Source: a virus
Direction: 5' to 3' (one strand)
Length of the DNA stretch: 64,000 nucleotides
IMG/VR virus record: IMGVR_UViG_3300023281_001121
Coordinates: 1-64,000 of that record
Under the pieces are notes generated by a model, which was not told the origin of the DNA, did not search any database, and was given only the letters and a program-made list of their open reading frames with translations. This document shows, one piece after another, positions 20,389-30,400 of this stretch (position 1 is the first letter of the stretch; every line of letters starts with the position of its first letter). The position numbers and the translations under genes are program-made.

Positions 20389-21796
20389 TATCGATTCGTT
20401 CCTGCAGATAAAGGCGATGGACCTGGACCTCAGCGAGGCCCCGGTCCATCTGATCTGCGGTCACAACGAATGCGGCAAGTCCAGCATCCATGAGGCAATA
20501 CGGTATGCGATGTTGGGCGAGACAGATCGGGTCTCTCTAAAAAGGGAGTACCCACTTATGGTCCGTGCTGGCGCGAAAACTGCGTCAGTACGGATCGATT
20601 TTGTCGACAACGAAGGTAACCATGACTTCATCGCTCGCGATGTTGGTAGCGGCAAGGTGACCGATGGTGACGACACTGACCCACAGTTCGGTATCGATAC
20701 TGTCATGGATGCAACCAAGTATCCACTGATGGACCCGAAGCATCAGCGTACGTTCCTGACAGACCTTCTACAGATCCGAATCGATCGCGGTAAGGTCAGG
20801 GCCAACATGTTGCGCAAGGGACTGCCGGAATCGTTCTGCGAGATCTTGCAGCCGATGTTGCGTGCCGGGTTCGATCCCACGCACAAGGAAGCGAAGTCTC
20901 AACAGAGCCAGGCACGGGCACGTTGGGAGCAGCTTACCGGCGAGAAGTGGGGATCGACGAAGGGCGGCGAATGGAAGCCCGAGAAGAGGCCAGTCATCCA
21001 GGCGATGAGGGACGCAGCGAGCCGTGAAGCTGAGAAGTATCGGCTCGCGTATAACTCGGCGCTCGAAAATCTCGGCGAGGTGAAAGCCCACCAGGGCGGG
21101 TTCGGTGGACCGTGCCCCAACTGCGAGACGATGCTGGTATGGAGCGGGAGGCACATGAAGCTCCAATCGGACGAGCCGACGCGGGAAGAGCTAGGCGACG
21201 CCGCGAAAGCGGCTAAGGAAGTTGAGGGCCTGGAGAAGGTGTGGGTCCAAGAGCGTGAGCGAGTCGCACAGATGGAAGCCGACATCGAGTTCAATGGCCG
21301 CATGGCAGAGATCCAAGTCGAGGCTCAGGAGATCAACGCGGAGATCCTGAACTGGATGATGGCAGCAGAGATGTTAGCGCCGGACGGCATCCCGAGTCAG
21401 ATGATCGCCGAGGAACTGAAGCCGATCAATGAGCGGTTACGTGAGACTTCTATTGCCACGTCGTGGGAACAAGTTGTCATCACCCCCACAGTGCAGATCA
21501 CGATCGGTTCGCTGCCCTATTCCCTTTGTAGTGAAAGCTCGCAGTGGCGTGCGCAAGCCGCAATCGCTGAGGCGATCAGCACGCTTGGTGAACTGGGCAT
21601 TCTTTGTCTCGATCGAATCGACGTACTGGACATACCGAATCGTGCGCGACTGCTGAAGTGGATCAACTCGGTGGCAGACCAGCACAACACGATCCTTTTG
21701 TTTGGTACCCTTAAAGAAAAGCCGCAGAAGCTGCCCGGTACCTTCAGCGTTCACTGGCTCGACAGGGGCGAGGAGTTAACGGACGCGCCGTTTTGA
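20369..21796 (+). CDS. Rad50/SbcC-like ABC ATPase with zinc hook, 475 aa
   Basis: The N-terminal motif GHNECGKSS (31-39) is Walker A. A coiled-coil middle contains CPNC (249-252), the CxxC zinc hook of Rad50. The C-terminal region has an ABC-signature-like SESSQWR (388-394) and Walker B ILCLDRIDVLD (411-421). The residue after the Walker B Asp is Arg, not the usual catalytic Glu, so hydrolysis may be slow or use another residue. It is much shorter than SbcC and no SbcD/Mre11 nuclease is nearby. It probably supports recombination with the exonuclease and RecT. It overlaps csrA by 20 bases. Confidence 0.75.
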   Translation: MQLTKLSIDSFLQIKAMDLDLSEAPVHLICGHNECGKSSIHEAIRYAMLGETDRVSLKREYPLMVRAGAKTASVRIDFVDNEGNHDFIARDVGSGKVTDGDDTDPQFGIDTVMDATKYPLMDPKHQRTFLTDLLQIRIDRGKVRANMLRKGLPESFCEILQPMLRAGFDPTHKEAKSQQSQARARWEQLTGEKWGSTKGGEWKPEKRPVIQAMRDAASREAEKYRLAYNSALENLGEVKAHQGGFGGPCPNCETMLVWSGRHMKLQSDEPTREELGDAAKAAKEVEGLEKVWVQERERVAQMEADIEFNGRMAEIQVEAQEINAEILNWMMAAEMLAPDGIPSQMIAEELKPINERLRETSIATSWEQVVITPTVQITIGSLPYSLCSESSQWRAQAAIAEAISTLGELGILCLDRIDVLDIPNRARLLKWINSVADQHNTILLFGTLKEKPQKLPGTFSVHWLDRGEELTDAPF

Positions 21797-21909
21797 TAGA
21801 AGGGGTCTACGGTCATATGGTGAAGGCAGGTGCGACTGCTGGTAGCCACTCGCATATAGAGCCGTACTGTCTGGGCGGGTCAGACGCCCCTTTCCACCGG
21901 AGTTAAACG
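21797..21909 (+). promoter_or_regulatory. Intergenic leader with GC hairpin
   Basis: Contains GGGCG...CGCCC with a 7-base loop near 21877-21893 followed by CTTTCC, and a short CCGGAG ribosome-binding site before the ATG at 21910. It could be a weak terminator for the recombination block or a folded leader. No small gene is seen. Confidence 0.3.
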
Positions 21910-22182
21910 ATGGCTTACACGCAGGCACAATTCGAAGCGATCTTCCAGACTGTCACGGCAGTCAGTCATCAGATCGTCAAAATAGACTGGGAAGAGATGC
22001 GGGTCTGGGTAGACAAAATCGTCGGACCAGATTCAGTGAAAAATCCCGATCGGATGGAAGATCTGCAGAACCTGCAAATTGCGATCGGTGCGTTCGGAAA
22101 AATGCAAGATGTCCTTAGAGAGACGGGGATTCCGATCCGGAACCCCATCCACATGATTCCTAAGGAACCGCCAGGCCCGTAG
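21910..22182 (+). CDS. Hypothetical helical protein, 90 aa
   Basis: MAYTQAQFEAIFQTVTAVSHQIVKIDWEEM is an amphipathic helix, and the C-terminus is Pro-rich. It is the last gene of the rightward operon. No family recognised; the CCGGAG ribosome-binding site supports translation. Confidence 0.5.
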   Translation: MAYTQAQFEAIFQTVTAVSHQIVKIDWEEMRVWVDKIVGPDSVKNPDRMEDLQNLQIAIGAFGKMQDVLRETGIPIRNPIHMIPKEPPGP

Positions 22183-22416
22183 ACGGCGGCTCTAGGTGCG
22201 GGGCAATGCCCCAAGGGTGGCTAACGGCGCAAAGACCACGTTAGCACTTCACCATACCTTTCGATGTTCATCTCTGCTGAATTACCACCGTGTGCTTGCA
22301 GCAACGACGGTGCAACCTCAGCTTCAATGCCTACGGGCCTGACGTCTCTACCGCTTTCTTTGGCTTAACGCCCAACCAGATCCCAATGACAATCCCGATG
22401 AGTATCAGTAACCGAA
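22183..22416. terminator. Convergent gap with three hairpins, probable bidirectional termination zone
   Basis: Between the rightward and leftward operons lie GGGGC-AAT-GCCCC (22200-22212), GCTAACG/CGTTAGC (22220-22226 with 22239-22245) and CACCG/CGGTG (22286-22290 with 22308-22312). None has a clear T-run, so termination may be inefficient or Rho-assisted. Confidence 0.4.
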
Positions 22417-22420
22417 TTAT
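22331..22420 (-). CDS. Possible tiny membrane peptide (start uncertain)
   Basis: Directly after the 110-aa secreted protein, another frame reads IIRLLILIGIVIGIWLG, then KPKKAVETSGP and a stop at 22331. It looks like one transmembrane helix with a basic tail, as in small lysis or Rz1-like peptides. No ATG, GTG or TTG is well placed; a CTG at 22408 or re-initiation at the overlap would be needed. Coding is doubtful. Confidence 0.3.
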   Translation of the reverse strand: MIRLLILIGIVIGIWLGVKPKKAVETSGP

Positions 22421-22749
22421 TCGGTCACGGTCAGAATCGGGGGGAGCGGGGGGGATGGTGGTGGGGCTACCGTAAAACTGACTGCGTTACTGGGCGCTGA
22501 TGTGAGTCCGTTCGCAGTTTCCGCTGTCGCGACACATTGGTAAGTGCCCGGCGCGAAGTCCTCCGTACTCATCGTTTCGCCCATCGTATAGACGAACGTC
22601 TGACCCTCACAGATCAGCGTGACGTTCACCAGATCGCCTGCCACGATCGGCGTGCCATCTTCATAGTCGGTGGGGTTCTGCCATTCGAAGTCGGTCGCAA
22701 AAGCCGTGCCGACAAACAGCAGCATCACTAACGTAATCAATCGTTTCAT
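22417..22749 (-). CDS. Secreted protein with signal peptide and Pro-rich tail, 110 aa
   Basis: A classical signal peptide (MKRLITLVMLLFVGTAFA) is followed by a small beta-sandwich-like domain (VNVTLICEGQTFVYTM...CVATAETANG...VSFTV), resembling a fibronectin-III or Ig-like fold. A PPPSPPLPP tail follows. The mature protein is periplasmic. It sits at the end of the lysis region, so an outer-spanin-like or envelope role is possible. There is no lipobox cysteine, which argues against an o-spanin. Confidence 0.6.
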   Translation of the reverse strand: MKRLITLVMLLFVGTAFATDFEWQNPTDYEDGTPIVAGDLVNVTLICEGQTFVYTMGETMSTEDFAPGTYQCVATAETANGLTSAPSNAVSFTVAPPPSPPLPPILTVTE

Positions 22750-23051
22750 TTCGCCTCCTTATTGGCTGGTGCTGCCCAAACACCTAACAGTGTCGTGAGC
22801 AGCGTGACAAATTGCTCCATGGTCTGAGCGTCGTTGAACATAGGGCCGAGGAACGGCATCTGAGTGACCAGCCACCCGATGCCACCCCCGACTGTAGCTC
22901 CTATGAGTTTGTTGTACTGGCTGAGGCCTGCATCGTCCAGAGCCTTCTCGGTCGCCTTCTTGAAACGCTTCGCGACCTTGACGGCACGATGCGCGCGAAA
23001 CGCATCGTACCCCTTGCCAGCCAGTTTGCCGACGCCCAGGAGATCCGGCAC
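22746..23051 (-). CDS. Membrane-associated lysis-region protein, 101 aa, GTG start
   Basis: GTG 23051 overlaps the TAG of the upstream gene. Two hydrophobic helices (IGATVGGGIGWLVTQ and LLTTLLGVWAA) follow a basic amphipathic N-terminal half (VKVAKRFKKATEKAL). This suggests a holin-like or antiholin-like membrane protein. A longer frame upstream runs antiparallel to real genes and is not used. Confidence 0.5.
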   Translation of the reverse strand: MPDLLGVGKLAGKGYDAFRAHRAVKVAKRFKKATEKALDDAGLSQYNKLIGATVGGGIGWLVTQMPFLGPMFNDAQTMEQFVTLLTTLLGVWAAPANKEAK

Positions 23052-23245
23052 TAGATTACGCCGGGGGCACTCGGTGTCTTGTTGAAGCGGGCGAAGACCC
23101 ACGCGACAACGCCGACGATGCCCAGCTGGACTTGCGGGTCCAGTAGGAACGCTAACGCCGGAACGTACCCAACGATTAGGGTTGCCACGTATCCGACCAC
23201 ACCACCTATCACGGTGGCACTTGAAGTTCGAAGTCCTGTTTCCAC
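23051..23245 (-). CDS. Holin-like two-span membrane protein, 64 aa
   Basis: METGLRTSSATVIGGVVGYVATLIVG begins a first hydrophobic helix (about 12-36), and a second lies at about 40-53 (LGIVGVVAWVF). A short charged C-terminus follows (RFNKTPSAPGVI). Size, topology and position two genes from the amidase are those of a class II holin. Inference from topology and context. Confidence 0.55.
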   Translation of the reverse strand: METGLRTSSATVIGGVVGYVATLIVGYVPALAFLLDPQVQLGIVGVVAWVFARFNKTPSAPGVI

Positions 23246-23254
23246 GGTTTTCTC

Positions 23255-23593
23255 CTATTGACGAGTGACGGTTACTTTCCAGGTCATGCTTGGTGTCGTG
23301 CCGCCGACCACCCATGCGGTCGAGATGTTTCGCGGGCAATTCGGGATCGTGATCACTTCCAGTGCAGCGACGGATTGCTGCGCGAAGCTCGCCAGAACAT
23401 GGCGCTTGCCGTCGATGATGCCGATGATGTCAACGTCCAAAGTCATCGCGCCACCGCCAGCGGTGACATCGAGATAGGCGCGAACGTCCGGATGCTCTGA
23501 CGGGTATCGCTTGCTGATTGTTTCGAGATCAGGTCCGTCGCCACTGCCCGTGCCTTGCGGTCCTCGTTCGTCTAATACGCGTTCCTGATACAT
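23255..23593 (-). CDS. Hypothetical beta-rich protein, 112 aa
   Basis: The start is ATG 23593 (MYQERVLDERGPQGTGSGDG), overlapping the amidase stop. The second half is beta-rich (VRAYLDVTAGGGAMTLDVDIIGI...WKVTVTRQ). Similar short beta proteins accompany lysis or virion genes. No family recognised. Confidence 0.5.
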   Translation of the reverse strand: MYQERVLDERGPQGTGSGDGPDLETISKRYPSEHPDVRAYLDVTAGGGAMTLDVDIIGIIDGKRHVLASFAQQSVAALEVITIPNCPRNISTAWVVGGTTPSMTWKVTVTRQ

Positions 23594-24051
23594 CAGTCTC
23601 TCCTTTGAAGGTTCCGCCACCAATCTTTGACATCGAAATTGGGGCAGGTTTTCGACTTGGTGAAATCGTTGTGCCCGTAGACTCCGCAACCGGGATATTT
23701 CTGATCGAGGCCACGCACTATAAGCTCCAGAGTAGCCCACTGCTTGTCGGTGTAGTCGTTAACCGCCTTTCCTGTGGACTTGTGCATACCACCTACAAGG
23801 CAGATGCCGATGCTATTCGTATTTTTGCCGCGAATGTGCGCGCCTTGCTGCTCGACCGGTCTGCCAAGCTCTAGAGTTCCGTCGCGCTTAATAACGTAGT
23901 GGTAACCAATATCTCGCCATCCACGACCGCCCTCTGATTTCGGGTCAGTGTGCCATCGTCTAATTGTCTTCGCGCCGATAGTCGGATGCTGGCGCGGGTC
24001 ACGCGGTTTCGTGAACGAACAATGGATCGCGATTAGGTTAATCAACCTCAT
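23593..24051 (-). CDS. N-acetylmuramoyl-L-alanine amidase (T7-lysozyme type endolysin), 152 aa
   Basis: An Amidase_2 domain over the whole length: IAIHCS supplies His10, GYHYVI follows, and GHNDF...KTCPNFD supplies His127 and Cys136, the zinc ligands of T7 lysozyme. It cleaves the bond between muramic acid and L-alanine in peptidoglycan. There is no signal peptide, so release needs a holin, for which candidates lie just downstream. The length equals T7 lysozyme, with no extra binding domain. Confidence 0.88.
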   Translation of the reverse strand: MRLINLIAIHCSFTKPRDPRQHPTIGAKTIRRWHTDPKSEGGRGWRDIGYHYVIKRDGTLELGRPVEQQGAHIRGKNTNSIGICLVGGMHKSTGKAVNDYTDKQWATLELIVRGLDQKYPGCGVYGHNDFTKSKTCPNFDVKDWWRNLQRRD

Positions 24052-24446
24052 CCGGCGAGTCTCTCGATCGATTCGGTGATCCGAATGGTGTCTTCTCGCT
24101 GTTCTTTGCGCAAGGTTTCGTGCTGCCGTGATAGTTCTTTTCGAAGCTCACTGTGCTGCTGCGTGCCTTCCGTACGCACGACACTGACAGCCTTGAACAG
24201 CGAAGCACGGTCACTCTTGGATTCTTGCGCAAGTCCGGTAAGCGTTTCGCACTGTTTTTCCATTACCGCCAATTTGGCCTCATGGTCTCCCACAGTAGCC
24301 TGGACGCTGTTTAGCGCCTTCCAGATCACGCCGAATGGCACGATCAAAACGGCCCAGGCGAATTGCAGATAGTCCATGCCTTTGTCCTTAAATTTCGAAA
24401 AATAGCCGTCGCGCGAAATTCGACTTTCCAAGTCTTTAAAGCTCAC
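24048..24446 (-). CDS. Membrane protein with coiled-coil tail, 132 aa, GTG start
   Basis: Start at GTG 24446 after AGGAGTGAA. One transmembrane segment (about residues 29-45, FAWAVLIVPFGVIWKAL) is followed by a long coiled coil to the C-terminus. This is the topology of an inner-membrane spanin or of holin-associated proteins (DUF1043/YhcB-like shapes). As it sits next to the amidase, an i-spanin-like role is plausible but unproven. Confidence 0.55.
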   Translation of the reverse strand: MSFKDLESRISRDGYFSKFKDKGMDYLQFAWAVLIVPFGVIWKALNSVQATVGDHEAKLAVMEKQCETLTGLAQESKSDRASLFKAVSVVRTEGTQQHSELRKELSRQHETLRKEQREDTIRITESIERLAG

Positions 24447-24482
24447 ACGAATTCACTCCTATATGCTACAGACGTTTTCACT

Positions 24483-27400
24483 TTAGAAGAAATCGATCAG
24501 CGGTTCGACCTGTGCCGCGAGTGCGTTACGTTGCTTTGTCAAGGTATCAGTTAACGCTTGTCGACGTTGAGGAGAGAGTCTGCGATCCATCGATATGATG
24601 TTCATCTGCTTATTGACTGCGCTGATCTCGCGGGTCACTCGACGTAGATGCGGGAGGGCAGCGAGTTTCTGGCTTTCATTCGCAGCGATACCGAACGCTG
24701 CATCACCTCGACCCTCTTCCTGATAGATCTTCAGTGTGCGGGCAAGGCCATCAGCCTCGCTTAGCATCTCCCATATCAGTCGGTTGTACTTGGTCGTCGT
24801 TGGGATCTCGCCGCGCTTGAATCTCTCGATTACCGGCAACTCATGCAGTCTCTTCGACGTTAGCTCACCGAGCGTGCGCTCAGGTCCGTATAGGATGGAC
24901 TCGGTCATCACATTGCCGACGCCCATTGCATACACACCTAGCGCACCGAAGTAACCGCGAACGAAATGCTCAAGTCGCTTAGGTGACTGCAACCAGTCCG
25001 GAGCAGCTTCAGGCATCGCGTCGCCAACCCACTTCGCGAACTCCCCCGTGCGCCAGTCGTACTGACGTTCAGGCAGAAGGTTCTCCATGCCAGCCGGGAT
25101 GATCGGAGAATCGGTGAAGAAGCTTGTGTTGTAGTAGCTCTCCATCCACGGCTTAACAAGCTGCGGGACCGGGTTGAACGCGAACGTGTCAGTCGTCGCT
25201 GCGAGCATGCGCTCTGCAAATAGATCCCACCCATCAAGACCCTTCATGGACCGAAGCATTCTCTCTGGTATCGTCGAGAAGATGACTCCAGACTCAAATG
25301 GTTTCGGGATGCGGAAATGTTCGTCGCCGACCCAGAAATGATAGTAGGTGTCTTTGTCCCACTCGCTCACTTCGTCATACCGCTCGTCGTCGTCGTTGTA
25401 CAACGCTAACGCGATCGACGCCATCATCAAGCCGCCGCCCTTGGCGAGGAAGTTCATGGGATGTTCTTTCGCGCCGCGATACAGTCGATTGAGTCCCTGC
25501 ACTCTCGCATTCAGGAACGGCACGATCTGGATCATCGTCTGCGTTGCAGCCCAGTCTCCGGAGCGCGTGAAGTTGAGGAGATCCTGCGCCTGGTATGCAG
25601 CCTCCGCAGGCGACGGGATGCCCTCATTTATAGCTTGTCTGGACGCGTCCGCACCAGACATGCCGGTGGCAGTAAGCTCAGCGATCCTTCCATCCCACCG
25701 AGCTTTCAGTGTGTTGTACACGCGAACTCGATTACCGAACTCGGATGCGGTACCGACTCGACGCCACCACTTGAGCATATTCTTTGGTGACACGACGGTC
25801 TTCATGAATCCGCTGACGTCCTTGACGCCCATGTCTTTGAGCAGTCCACGGATCTGATCAGGATGTGAGTCGTAGAACCCGCCGCCGCCTCGACCTGCAT
25901 ACGCAAGCGCAAGCATCGCCGGGCTGTCGTTGTACGCTTCACGCAGCGAACTGATCGGCGCACCGAGAGACTTGATCGGGACGTCGCTCACTACGAACGT
26001 GGTCACCGTGTCACGTATCCAGTTGGCGATCATGAAGGCTGGATCGACAGTGACACCAATCGTCAGCCACTTCTTCGACGTCCTAAATAGCGACATCATC
26101 CCGCCGAACTGTTGGCCAGTCATGCCGCCGATCGAGCGCATGAGCATGCGGTCAGTCACTGCGTAGTATTGGGGCTTGCCCTTCTCCCACACGGTAACGA
26201 CATCACCACCCGGAGGCTTCATCCTCGTCCAGAACGTAGCCCATCGCTCCTGCTCACTCTTCGGCCACTGGTTGTAGATCGCTTCCGCGCCAGCGGCGTC
26301 AGAAGCATTGATCATGCCAGCCTTCAGCATCAGTTCTGAGATCTGCTTGGCGTTCAGAGAGAGGATCGGGCGCGCGACCTGGTCGAGCTTGATCATCGAC
26401 CTCGTTACCAGTCCGACCTTGGCGATGCGCTTCATTGCCTCGTTGCGATAGGTGCGCTCCAACAGGTACGCCGTGTTCATAAACATGGACTCGACGACGT
26501 TACCCTCTAGTCGCAGCGCGTCACCTTCACGATCAACGCCACCAGTCAGCTTAAAGATACCGCTCCCGCCGACATCAATTCGTTGACGTCCTGCTCCTGG
26601 TTCGCTGCGCCCTTCCAGCTGCATCGCCTCGCGCCAGAAAGGAACGTATTCGTACTGCCTCCACAGCGCCGCTTCCTTCTTATCGAGTACGCCACGGTTG
26701 ATCGCGAGATCGATGTTGGCCTGGTTCAAGCTATCCCACTTCGACAGGACCTCTTCGAAGACCTGCTCGTACGTGCGTCCGTCTGGAGCGGTACGAGTTT
26801 TCGCCCAGTCCAATGTCTCCGTCACCAGCTGCTCATCGAGCAACTTCTCTCTGGCTCTAGGCGTGCCGTGAGTACCCTTGGCCTTGTCTTGTTGAATGAT
26901 TCGCTGCGCTCGTCGAGCGACCATCCATTTCTCCCAGTTGCGCAGCTGACTGGTACCACCAATAGCTGATAGCGGCTGGAAGATCTCGGTGAATCCTTGA
27001 CCGTTGACTGGGTTTGAGAACTGACCGCCTTTGAATGATGGGATGCCATGACGCATGACCGCGCCCATCACGTTGTTGAAATTTCGTAACGTGCTGTAGG
27101 CTTTGTACGCACTGGCAGAAGCGTCGAGCAGCCCGTCTGCCAGCTGTATCTTCAGGCTCTTCGCAGCCTTCGTTTCCAGTACCTTGATCTGATTGCCCGA
27201 GTCGAGCAGTCCCTGCGTAAGCTCGTCGTACGCATTGTCATGGAATTCCTGGAGCCGCTTCTTCAGGCGGTCAACGAACGACATCTCTCGCTGAGGGATG
27301 TTCATCTTCTCTTCCCAACGACCGTCGAGATCATCGTTCATTGGGGCGCTCTCTTGCGAGAGGTACGGCACATCGAATTCTTCCGCAAGATCTTCAAGCG

Positions 27401-30400
27401 CGGAGCCTAGCTCCTGATCGTTGCTCGCTTTACGAACGCGGTCGAGGTTCTTCGACTTCAGGAACTCGCTGTACTTGTCGCTACTGCGATCGATTCCAAG
27501 CCCACCAGCCATCAGCGCACGGCGCTCCGCTCGTCTCTTGCTGGTACGGATGAGTCCTATCACGTCGGCGTCTGTCGGTGTCACCGTGAATCCCAGCTGC
27601 CGGACGAAAATCTTGACGCGGGCGATGATCTCCTTCATGACAGCGGCCCTACCGTTCATCGTCTCGGCTAGGTACGCAACGATCTCTTCAGTGAAGATGT
27701 CTTCGCCATTCTTCTCGATCGAGTAGCCTCGACCCATCATCACTCCGATAGCGTCGTTGATCGCATCGTTATCAGAGTTCAGGATGATCTTCTTTAGCTC
27801 AGGCAGTAGAGCCGTCTTCCACTTAGGCATCTGGCTCATCGTGAAGTGTCCGAACGTCTCATGCTGAATTGTTGCTTCGATGTCCGCAACGCTTTGCATG
27901 TTACCGGCAACGATCCAGATCTCTTTCTTGCTTGGCTGATACATCCCCTTGATGGTGGAGGCTCTGCCTCTTACGTTAGCCGGAAGATCATTCTGCGTCT
28001 CCACAACCCGAATGCGGACCAACGACGACAGGCTATTGATGACGTCAAGGATCTGGAACCGAACCTCACCGGCAGTGAAACTGCGTTGCTTGCCCTTGCG
28101 ACCTCGCGGGTTCTTGACGACGCGATCGTCTGAGGTTAGGAGCGTCTGTCCTTCGGCTGGATCGGTAAGCTGTTCAGCAGCCCCCTCTGCTGCTGACGCA
28201 GGCCTGGCAGTCTCGGAGAGGCGGGGTTCGTCTGTTCCAGCCCGCTGATCTGACGATTCAGAAACCGTGCCTGAGCCTGGTTCCCCGGCGGCAGGGGCCT
28301 GCGTGGTCTGTAGACTGGCATCGCGTTCTCCTACTTTTGCTTTCGGGGTTTGGAGTCCTTTTGCGGACTCGGCTTTGATTGCTGCCCTGATGATGGACTG
28401 GACTTCTTTGGCAGCACTATCGAGCTTCCCTCTGAGAAGATTGGATCGTCCTCTGGAACGGAGGCTCTTACGGTACGAATTGCCATTGCCTGTCTCCCAT
28501 TCGCCTTCGGAGCCGTGCTTCTCCAGGCGAGTCTCAACTAGATCAACGTCGATGGTGAGATTGTGCCGGTCTGTCAGTGCAAGGAACTCACCCTCTTTGA
28601 CGTCAGATATTGTACCAGCCGTATCGGTGCCAAGCGTGAGACGTTCCATGATCATTTGTTTCATGGCTTTGACACTGCGGAACTGACCGGTCTCCTTTCC
28701 TGCCTTGGTTTTGATCTCTGTGCGCTCGACCGTGATAGCAATTCCAGGAGCCTGATCACCTAGGCGCTGCGCTCCGCGCCACCCAACAGCCAACTCTGGG
28801 AACAGTTCGGTGAACTCCTTCATGAACGCTTCGGATACGGCAGCGTCACCTAACCCGCCTTCGCCCTGAGGATCAGAATACATGTAGATCGTGATGGAAT
28901 TAGCGCCTGACTTTTGCGGCTTGGTTCGGTACACCTCGCTCTGCTGGAGCAGAAGACCGATGACGTCAGCGAGATCTGCGGCGCGTGCCTCACTCGCCAG
29001 TGTGGTTAGCTGTGCCGATGGGTTAGGACTGAAGTCGGCGTACCCACCTGGAACGTATTCAATGCTAGTGGTCTGGCTTTGAACTAGACCCTTAGCAATC
29101 GGGATGACCTTGTCGACGACCTCCTGAGTAACTCGCGTGCGCTGCTCGACTGACAGCTTCGCCCACGCTGCAGCGAACAACTTCTCCATCGGCGAGCCAG
29201 ACCCAAACTCAACCTCGAATGAGAGCAGCTGCTCGTTCTTGGTGAAGGCAGCACTCGGAGTTTCTGGGCCACGACCGGTAGTAGGCAGCGACACCGTGGT
29301 AACCATGTGAGTCCAGTCGACTGCCTGAACTTCAGCTGCTGTCCATCCACCGCCGTCGAAGCCTTCCTTGTTCAGCTGTCTGGCAACGGCATTGTAGAAC
29401 GCGACGCCTGACTGGTATGCGGGTTCACCTGGCACGCCACTCTTCTGATCAATGACCAGTTTCGCTGCCTTCTTTCCGAACCTCTCCTGCAGATACGCCA
29501 GATAGGTGTCATCGATGAAGCCAACACCTCTTGATGCGTGGACATCTATAACTGCTGGCTGCATCCCACGGATGTCATGCCCCATGACGGTCCTGGTCAG
29601 CGTACCGATTGCACTATCGAGGAAGTCGTGGAGCTTCAGGCCGATGCCCTTCTCAACGACGCCTCCTGAGAAGAACGTCTTCAGCTGCTCTTCGCTAAGG
29701 CCTGCCTTCGATAGGTCTGGTGCGCCGCGAGACTTCTCGTCAGCGTTCAGCAAATTACGCATCGCTCCAGATGGTGACTCGTTCTTGTTCGCCATCAGCC
29801 AGCCGACCATCAACTCGTCCGCTCTCTCTGATCCGAACTTCTGATGGAATACCTTGCGAACGTCTCGATACCAGGTGCGAAACTCCTTGGTCGACTCAAA
29901 GTTATCGCGGATCTGTTTGACCTTGTCGCGAGGTTTCTGCTGACCGACGACTATCGTCCCGTCTTTGTCCTTCAGCACCGTGCGTGCGTTGCCTGCCGGT
30001 AACGCTCCACCGGTCACGGCTTTTGCTAGTCGTTTAAGATGCCTCCGCACATTACCAACCGCGTCTTTCGGTACTGGTCTCTGCACAGTTGGATTGTCAC
30101 GACGGATCTCGAACGCTTCCTGATCGAAGGTCCCGCTGGGTGGCCGCGTCAACGTACCAGCATTACCTTGCTCTGCAACGAAGCCAGCTGCCTCGTAGAA
30201 CTGCCGAAGCTCAGCGACCTTCATGCCCTGGTCGGCTGCGTCTTCCTTGGTCGGCGTGACAGTTAGTGTGACGTCGTTCTTGTCAGCTATCTGAGTGGTC
30301 TCGAAAAGCACGTCACCGGCTGCAGCCTGCGCTGGAGTCTCGTCACCGCGCTTGATCAACTCCTCGATCTTGACCGTGCCACGTTTCGGGCTTGAGACCT

